DNA from: Erysipelotrichaceae bacterium
GTDB taxonomy: Bacteria > Bacillota_I > Bacilli_A > Erysipelotrichales > Erysipelotrichaceae
DNA: 10,933 nucleotides
Assembly (NCBI GenBank): GCA_017561615.1
Contig: JAFZBT010000135.1
Span: forward strand, 1 to 10,933
Reading direction: 5' to 3'
Shown: one piece after another, positions 6,734-10,933 of the stretch
How positions within the stretch are numbered: position 1 is the stretch's first letter
How the letters are laid out: each line of letters starts with the position of its first letter
Translations under genes and position numbers: made by a program
The notes under the pieces: generated by a model
The model's database searches: none
Told to the model about the DNA's origin: nothing
Seen by the model: the letters and a program-made list of their open reading frames with translations, nothing else

Positions 6734-6766
6734 AAAAGAGACGGCTTGTTTCAAGCCGTCTTTTTT
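6734..6766. terminator. Bidirectional Rho-independent terminator between convergent genes
   Basis: GACGGCTTG (6740-6748) pairs perfectly with CAAGCCGTC (6752-6760) around a TTT loop. AAAAGA upstream mirrors six T downstream (6761-6766), so the hairpin has a U-tract in both directions. It terminates the helicase-to-PHP operon and probably also the minus-strand hydrolase gene, whose stop is at 6791. Confidence 0.88.
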
Positions 6767-6790
6767 GTTTTGGGATGTTAATGAATCTGA

Positions 6791-7735
6791 TCAGTCTTCC
6801 TGCTGTTCGACGCCGCAGGTATCGAAGAAGAGCAGGATGCCCTGTTCCACGGTTTCCCTGAGTTCCGCATAATTGTGGATCTCATGGCGGTAGCCGCTGT
6901 AGAGCTTGGTATAGACATCATTGCCGTTGTCGGTGAGCCAGTTGGCGGACTGATAGACGCCGGTGCCGTACTGACCGACCGGGTCCTGATCGCCGGCAAT
7001 GTTGTATACCGGCAGGTCCTTCGGAACCTTTGCGGCCCACTGCGGCCCGGTGATGTCCTTCATCATCTGCAGGAAATACAGCCAGGCGCGGTTGCTGGTC
7101 GGCTTGGTGAAAGCGTCAAACGGGTCTTCGGCATGGTCTTTCTGAACATAGACGTCATCGCAGATCCATTCATTGCCCAGTTTGACGCCCTCGTCGCATC
7201 TGGCAAACATCCAGCCCATGAAGGTGGCGCCCAGAGTCGGATCAGACTCATCGCCCTTGCCTTCATCGACCAGTTTCTGCACGATGGCAATGTTGTCGTC
7301 AAGGTTGGGCCAGACGCCGGTGGTGCCGCAGATGCAGGCGCCTTCCAGATCCTCGCCGTATCTGGCCATGTACTGCCTGGTAATGAAGGAACCCATGCTG
7401 TGGCCGAACATGAAATAGGGGATGTCCGGGTATTTTTCCACGACCAGGTCGTGCAGTTTCTTTTCGTCTTCAACCATGGTGGTGAAGCCCTTGTCACCCC
7501 AGTTGCCCCAGCTGTCATTCTCCAGAGCGGTCTTGCCATGGCCGACATGGTCGTCGGCAGCTACGATGTATCCGTCTTCCATGAAGGAGGTGATCATGTG
7601 GAGGTAGCGTCTTGAATGCTCGCCGAAGCCGTGGATAAGCTGGATGATGCCCACCGGTTCGCAGGCCGGTACATATATCCAGCCGAAAACCTGATCACGC
7701 CCGTTGAAAGAGGTAAACTTCACTTCATGTAACAT
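6791..7735 (-). CDS. Alpha/beta hydrolase, monoacylglycerol lipase / S33 type
   Basis: Serine hydrolase of 314 aa resembling the bacterial monoacylglycerol lipase/lysophospholipase (serine aminopeptidase S33) group. The oxyanion region IHGFGEHSRRY (34-44) comes first, then nucleophile Ser113 in GHSMG, the acid Asp251 in AGDQDPVG, and His284 in GYRHEIHN, a complete triad. A cap insertion of about 80 residues lies between strands (roughly 145-225) and is likely to set substrate choice. No signal peptide is visible, so it should be cytosolic. The start ATG follows AAGGA (7744-7748) by 8 nt, and the likely leader carries a hairpin immediately upstream. It is a single-gene unit, convergent with the PHP gene and divergent from transketolase. 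Hydrolysis of an acyl ester is the expected reaction; the actual substrate cannot be told from the sequence. Confidence 0.9.
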   Translation of the reverse strand: MLHEVKFTSFNGRDQVFGWIYVPACEPVGIIQLIHGFGEHSRRYLHMITSFMEDGYIVAADDHVGHGKTALENDSWGNWGDKGFTTMVEDEKKLHDLVVEKYPDIPYFMFGHSMGSFITRQYMARYGEDLEGACICGTTGVWPNLDDNIAIVQKLVDEGKGDESDPTLGATFMGWMFARCDEGVKLGNEWICDDVYVQKDHAEDPFDAFTKPTSNRAWLYFLQMMKDITGPQWAAKVPKDLPVYNIAGDQDPVGQYGTGVYQSANWLTDNGNDVYTKLYSGYRHEIHNYAELRETVEQGILLFFDTCGVEQQED

Positions 7736-7748
7736 TGATATTGTCCTT

Positions 7749-7772
7749 GGAAGCCGTCAGCGAATGGCTTCC
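7749..7772 (-). promoter_or_regulatory. Hairpin in the 5' leader of the alpha/beta hydrolase gene
   Basis: GGAAGCC (7749-7755) and GGCTTCC (7766-7772) form a perfect 7-bp stem with a 10-nt loop. On the minus strand it ends directly against the AAGGA ribosome binding site of the hydrolase, without covering it. It lacks a run of T where a terminator for that strand would need one. A role in mRNA stability or ribosome access is possible but unproven. Confidence 0.35.
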
Positions 7773-7878
7773 TTCCTTTCATCTATATGATACCATGACC
7801 TGCTGGATTCTGCCTATGAATACTGCGGCAGTTTTGCGGTGATGTGTGACGGTTTCTGAAGAAAAATGAAAGGATATT

Positions 7879-7887
7879 TGTTATAAT
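7879..7887 (+). promoter_or_regulatory. Extended -10 promoter of the transketolase operon
   Basis: A consensus TATAAT (7882-7887) is preceded by TG one base upstream (7879-7880), the extended -10 form that tolerates a poor -35. No good -35 hexamer is found 16-18 nt upstream. Transcription would start near 7894, giving a leader of about 33 nt that contains AGGAGG (7917-7922) before the ATG at 7927. Confidence 0.7.
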
Positions 7888-7926
7888 GAAATTAACAAGG
7901 AGAATCATCATAAAATAGGAGGTTTT

Positions 7927-8784
7927 ATGGATAAGGTTGAATTGAAAGAACTGACTCTTCTCGCAGCAAAGATCCGTAAAGACGTCATTGAACTGCTCAA
8001 GCACCGCGGCTATGGCCACCTTGGCGGCTCCATGTCCATCGTTGAACTGATGGCTGTTCTTTACGGCAAGCAGCTGCGCTACGATCCCAAAAACCCGCAG
8101 TGGGAAGATCGTGACATGGTTGTTTTATCCAAGGGTCATTCCGGACCGGCCTGGTATTCAGCGCTGGCGGAAATGGGCTTCTTCCCCAAGGAAAAGCTCA
8201 TGACTCTGAATGACGGCGGTACGATGCTGCCGTCACACCCGGACAGAACCAAGACACCCGGCGTCGACATGACTACCGGATCATTGGGTCAGGGCACGAG
8301 CGCTGCCGCCGGCATTGCCTACGGCCAGAAGCTCAAGGGTCAGGACCGCTATACATACATGATCGTCGGCGACGGCGAACTTAACGAAGGACAGTGCTGG
8401 GAAGCCTTCATGCTCATTGCGGCCAGAAAGCTGAACAACTGCATCGTCATCATCGACGACAACAAGCGTCAGCTCGACGGCTATACCAAGGATGTCCTGA
8501 ATCCCTTCAGCTATGAGGAAAAGATGAAGGCCTTCGGATTTGACCTGGTTCAGGTCGTCAAGGGCAATGACATCGAAGCCATTTCCGCTGCCATCGACAA
8601 GGCCAAGGCGCATAAGGACGGCGCCAACGCCATCATCCTGGACGGCATCAAGGGCTCCGGCGTCAAGTACTTTGAAGAGATGAAGAGCAATCACTCAGTC
8701 AAGTTCAACAACGATGAGATCAACAAGGCAGCCGATGATGCCATCGCCGCCCTTGAACAGTTCATTGAAAAGGAGGAAGCATAA
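7927..8784 (+). CDS. Transketolase, N-terminal (thiamine diphosphate-binding) subunit
   Basis: First half of a split transketolase, 285 aa, as found in many Bacillota and archaea. With its partner it moves a two-carbon ketol unit between sugar phosphates in the non-oxidative pentose phosphate pathway. Visible motifs: GHLGGSMSIVE (30-40) where full-length enzymes have GHPGG, SKGHSGPAWY (68-77), TGSLGQG (117-123), and the ThDP/Mg2+ motif GDGELNEGQ (148-156) closing with NN at 170-171. Conserved His residues 31, 71 and 104 are in place. AGGAGG lies 4 nt before the ATG. The stop codon overlaps the next start by one base, so the two subunits should be made in a fixed ratio. This is not a truncated transketolase: the missing pyrimidine-binding and C-terminal domains are encoded by the next gene. 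Confidence 0.95.
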   Translation: MDKVELKELTLLAAKIRKDVIELLKHRGYGHLGGSMSIVELMAVLYGKQLRYDPKNPQWEDRDMVVLSKGHSGPAWYSALAEMGFFPKEKLMTLNDGGTMLPSHPDRTKTPGVDMTTGSLGQGTSAAAGIAYGQKLKGQDRYTYMIVGDGELNEGQCWEAFMLIAARKLNNCIVIIDDNKRQLDGYTKDVLNPFSYEEKMKAFGFDLVQVVKGNDIEAISAAIDKAKAHKDGANAIILDGIKGSGVKYFEEMKSNHSVKFNNDEINKAADDAIAALEQFIEKEEA

Positions 8785-9740
8785 TGTTTAAGTTAACAGA
8801 TGATCGCAGCAAGAAGGGTACTCCTTTAGCCAAAGTCGTAATGCAGACTCTTTCCGACCTGATGAACACGGATGACAGGCTGGTATTCCTGGAAGCTGAC
8901 CTGGCCGGCGCCAGCAGCTCCACGATCATTCAGAAGGAACATCCGGACCGCTTCATTCAGTGCGGCATTGCTGAAGCCAACATGGTCGGCACCGCTGCCG
9001 GTCTGTCCGTCGAAGGCTTCAAGCCTTTCATTCATACCTTCGGTCCGTTCGCGACCAGACGCGTATATGACCAGCTGTATCTTTCCGGAGCCTATGCTCA
9101 CAATACCATCAATGTCTACGGTTCCGACCCCGGCTTCGACACCGGCCCCAACGGCGGCACCCATACGACCTGGGAAGACATGGCTCTGATGAGAGCCATG
9201 CCGACCGCCGTCATCTGCGACGCCGCTGATGCCGTTCAGCTGGAGTGGATCGTCCGCCAGTTTGCCAACATGAAGGGTATCCATTACTTCCGCGCCAACC
9301 GCAAGGATGTCAGAAACGTCTATGCCGAAGGCTCAACCTTTGAACTCGGCAAGGGCAATGTCATCAGACAGGGCAAGGATGTCCTGATCATCACTGCCGG
9401 TCAGATCGTATCTGACGCTCTGGACGCGGCCGAGAAGCTGGAAGCCGAGGGCATCTCCGCGGAAGTCATCGACATGTTCACCATCAAGCCGCTGGACGTT
9501 GACCTGATCCTTTCCGAAGTCAAGGGCAAGAAGGCTGTCGTAAGCTTTGAGAACCACTCAATCATCGGCGGTCTGGGATCTGCCGTTGCCGAGGTGCTGG
9601 CGGAGCATGCCGTAGGCGTGCCGTTCAAGCGCCATGGCGCCAACGATGTCTTCGGACAGGTCGGCACCCAGGATTGGCTGCAGAAGGAATTCAAGCTTAC
9701 CGCTGACGATCTGGTCAATACCGTCAAGGGCCTGCTGTAA
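8784..9740 (+). CDS. Transketolase, C-terminal (pyrimidine-binding) subunit
   Basis: Second half of the split transketolase, 318 aa. It carries the PYR domain, which contacts the aminopyrimidine ring of thiamine diphosphate, and the transketolase C-terminal domain. The essential Glu that activates the cofactor is Glu64 in CGIAEANMVGTAAGL. FGPFATRRVYDQL follows at about 87-99, and SDPGFDTGPNGGTHTTWED at about 114-132 covers a substrate-facing loop. The C-terminal Rossmann-like domain starts near residue 190 (GKGNVIRQGKDVLIITAG). Start and preceding stop share one base (TAATG), with AAGGAGG (8770-8776) 7 nt upstream, giving a strong coupled start. The same architecture occurs in DXP synthase and pyruvate dehydrogenase E1-beta, but the two-gene order and the motifs fit transketolase best. 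The FSA/transaldolase-type genes lie convergently just downstream. Confidence 0.95.
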   Translation: MFKLTDDRSKKGTPLAKVVMQTLSDLMNTDDRLVFLEADLAGASSSTIIQKEHPDRFIQCGIAEANMVGTAAGLSVEGFKPFIHTFGPFATRRVYDQLYLSGAYAHNTINVYGSDPGFDTGPNGGTHTTWEDMALMRAMPTAVICDAADAVQLEWIVRQFANMKGIHYFRANRKDVRNVYAEGSTFELGKGNVIRQGKDVLIITAGQIVSDALDAAEKLEAEGISAEVIDMFTIKPLDVDLILSEVKGKKAVVSFENHSIIGGLGSAVAEVLAEHAVGVPFKRHGANDVFGQVGTQDWLQKEFKLTADDLVNTVKGLL

Positions 9741-9756
9741 GAGCCAAACAATGATA

Positions 9757-9791
9757 AAAACAGGTGAGTTCTCATTGAACTCACCTGTTTT
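9757..9791. terminator. Bidirectional Rho-independent terminator between transketolase and aldolase genes
   Basis: A perfect stem of up to 15 bp, AAAACAGGTGAGTTC (9757-9771) against its complement (9777-9791), with a 5-nt loop. A-rich upstream and T-rich downstream flanks give a U-tract on both strands. It lies 16 nt past the transketolase stop and about 20 nt past the aldolase stop on the other strand. Confidence 0.9.
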
Positions 9792-9812
9792 CTTTTCGCT
9801 TAATTACGTATC

Positions 9813-10502
9813 TTACTTCGTGGCGTTCAGCAGCGTGGCGCCTTCGCCGTACATCGATTCCCAGTCCTTCTTGAAGGAAGCGACGTGGTTGATGACGTTC
9901 AGATTGTTGAAGGAAGCCTTCAGCAGATCCAGCGGAGCGGTGGCCGCTTCGCAGCCGCAGGCGAAGCAGTCCTTCAGCTGGCCGACGCTGTGGAAGCCGG
10001 CTGCCAGCAGCTTGGTGGGCAGTCCTTCCTGTTCGATCTTGCCCTGAACGTCAAGGAACAGCTGATTGGGATCGGCCCCCATGTTGTACATTCTGTTGAT
10101 GTAGGCGGCGATGTAATCGGCACCGGCCGCCAGCGCATAATAAGCCTGCATGGTGTCATAAACGGCGGTAGCGGTGACGTTGATTCCTTCCTTCTTCAGA
10201 TGGGTAATGGTTCTTAAGCCTTCCTGGGTAACCGGAACCTTGACGTAGATGTCCTCGCCCATCTGTCTGACCATTTCGTGGGCTTCCCTGATCTGGGTCT
10301 CGGAATCCAGGGCGATGACTTGGGCGTGAAGGGTCCTTTCGTGGCCGATGATCTCTCTGACCTTCTTCAGATGAGCGAAGAAGTCGTCGGGATTGGCTGA
10401 ATTCTTTACGATGGACGGGTTGCAGGTAACGCCTGAAAGCGGATAGTAATCGCAGGCATATCTGATGTCATCAAGATTAAACGTATCGACTAAGATTTCC
10501 AT
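9813..10502 (-). CDS. fsa: Transaldolase-family protein, probable fructose-6-phosphate aldolase
   Basis: Class I aldolase of the small transaldolase (TalC/FSA) family, 229 aa, a TIM barrel acting in the cytosol. Key residues: Asp6 (VDTFN), GVTCNPSI (24-31) and the Schiff-base Lys88 in YVKVPVT. Gln61, Thr112 and Tyr134 (AYINR) align with Gln59, Thr109 and Tyr131 of E. coli FSA. True transaldolases carry Glu and Phe in place of the Gln and Tyr, so cleavage of fructose 6-phosphate to dihydroxyacetone and glyceraldehyde 3-phosphate is plausible. A transaldolase role beside transketolase remains possible. The start at 10502 is chosen for AGGAGGA (10508-10514) and the family N-terminus. A second in-frame ATG (10529) overlaps the upstream stop as TAATG and would add nine basic residues, but its ribosome binding site is poor. 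It is the downstream member of a tandem pair of paralogues. Confidence 0.88.
   Translation of the reverse strand: MEILVDTFNLDDIRYACDYYPLSGVTCNPSIVKNSANPDDFFAHLKKVREIIGHERTLHAQVIALDSETQIREAHEMVRQMGEDIYVKVPVTQEGLRTITHLKKEGINVTATAVYDTMQAYYALAAGADYIAAYINRMYNMGADPNQLFLDVQGKIEQEGLPTKLLAAGFHSVGQLKDCFACGCEAATAPLDLLKASFNNLNVINHVASFKKDWESMYGEGATLLNATK
9847..9900. repeat. Near-identical 54-bp tract, copy in the downstream FSA-like gene
   Basis: Direct copy of 10563-10616 with one mismatch in 54 bases, including third codon positions. It encodes NVINHVASF to the start of the GEGATLL tail. The flanking coding sequence of the two genes is clearly more diverged. Confidence 0.8.
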
Positions 10503-10528
10503 ATTCTTCCTCCTGTATAATCGAATCA

Positions 10529-10933
10529 TTATCTCTTTGCGTTGAGCAGGGTAGCACCCTCACCGTACATCGATTCCCAGTCCTTCTGGAAGGAAGCGAC
10601 GTGGTTGATGACGTTCTGATTGCTGAATGAGGCTTTCAGAATGTCCGGGGTGATAGTAGCGGTTTCGACGCCGCAGCGGAAGGCGGCCTTCAGCTGACCG
10701 GCGCTGTGGAAACCGGAAGCCATGATCCTGGTCGGCAGGTTTTCCTGCTCGATCTTGTTCTGGACAGCCAGGTAAAGATTCTCGGCCTTTTCGGCGAAGG
10801 TGTCCATGCGGTTGACGTAGATGGCGATGTAGTCGGCACCGGCGGCCAGCGCATAGAAGGCCTGCATGGTGTCATAGACCGTTGTGGCCGTGACGTGAAA
10901 GCCCTGCTGCTTCAGATGGGTAATGGCCTTAAG
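10529..10933 (-). CDS. Second transaldolase/FSA-family paralogue (5' end outside window)
   Basis: C-terminal part (134 codons in view) of a second small transaldolase-family protein. The frame is open to the right edge, so the true start is outside. It aligns without gaps to the neighbouring paralogue: by hand about 91 of 131 residues are identical. The last 30 residues are almost unchanged, while the loop after the NRM motif differs completely (MDTFAEKAENL against MYNMGADPNQL). The visible active-site positions VTATTVYD and AIYVNRM keep the Thr and Tyr typical of fructose-6-phosphate aldolase. The Schiff-base lysine would lie beyond the edge and cannot be checked. Its stop is 26 nt before the next start, so the two are probably one transcript. 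Divergence near the active-site loop with an otherwise conserved barrel suggests a duplicated gene with altered substrate preference. Confidence 0.87.
   Translation of the reverse strand, partial: LKAITHLKQQGFHVTATTVYDTMQAFYALAAGADYIAIYVNRMDTFAEKAENLYLAVQNKIEQENLPTRIMASGFHSAGQLKAAFRCGVETATITPDILKASFSNQNVINHVASFQKDWESMYGEGATLLNAKR
10563..10616. repeat. Near-identical 54-bp tract, copy in the upstream FSA-like gene
   Basis: Partner of the tract at 9847-9900, same orientation, 716 bases apart. The single difference changes a Lys codon to Gln in the encoded VASF(K/Q)KDW segment. Confidence 0.8.

Noticed and set aside
6875..7615. 246-codon open frame on the plus strand
   Set aside because: It is antisense to the alpha/beta hydrolase, whose complete catalytic triad shows the coding strand.
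7896..7916. Second AAGGAG site in the transketolase leader, suggesting a leader peptide
   Set aside because: No ATG, GTG or TTG follows at a useful distance before the true AGGAGG, so no leader peptide can be supported.
7927..9740. Transketolase split by a frameshift or premature stop
   Set aside because: Both halves have their own strong ribosome binding sites and intact termini, and two-subunit transketolases are a known normal arrangement.

Overview
No mobile element, CRISPR array, RNA gene or defence-type cassette was found. This looks like an ordinary chromosomal segment of a low-to-mid GC Gram-positive bacterium (Bacillota). The evidence is an ispH / CshB-type DEAD-box helicase / endonuclease IV neighbourhood that recalls the yqfP-yqfR-yqfS region of Bacillus subtilis, strong AGGAGG-type ribosome binding sites, a split two-subunit transketolase and a ComEB-like dCMP deaminase. 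Balanced-to-slightly GC-rich composition and the gene families would suit Erysipelotrichia, but that placement is a guess.

Layout. (1) 1-1607, plus strand: the 3' part of a rhomboid intramembrane protease gene that enters from the left edge, followed 2 nt later by a dCMP deaminase, ending in a terminator. (2) 1704-3105, minus strand: ispH followed one base later by a small protein that looks like a P-loop nucleotide kinase whose P-loop has been lost. A minus-strand terminator closes this pair against the one at 1624-1646. (3) 3166-6717, plus strand: a tight operon of cshB-like helicase, endonuclease IV (nfo), a LURP-one/tubby-like protein with an encoded poly-alanine tail, and a PHP-family histidinol-phosphatase-like hydrolase, ending in a bidirectional terminator. 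The ispH and helicase promoters appear to occupy the same roughly 30 bp, and ispH is probably leaderless. (4) 6791-7735, minus strand: an alpha/beta hydrolase of the monoacylglycerol lipase/S33 type. (5) 7927-9740, plus strand: the two subunits of a split transketolase, overlapping by one base, behind an extended -10 promoter. (6) 9813-10933, minus strand, convergent with transketolase and sharing a terminator: two tandem paralogous transaldolase-family genes, the second running off the right edge. Their visible active-site residues match fructose-6-phosphate aldolase (FSA) better than classical transaldolase.

Functionally the right third is pentose-phosphate/sugar-phosphate carbon shuffling: transketolase transfers C2 units, and the FSA/transaldolase-type enzymes make or break C3-C3 bonds. 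The middle combines isoprenoid precursor synthesis (IspH), RNA remodelling (helicase) and AP-site repair (Nfo). No intergenic stretch exceeds 300 bases; the longest (7736-7926) holds a hairpin upstream of the hydrolase gene and the transketolase promoter. The points most worth a second look are the degenerate kinase next to ispH, the overlapping promoters with a leaderless ispH, the poly-Ala C-terminus, and the FSA-like tandem pair with a nearly identical 54-bp tract.
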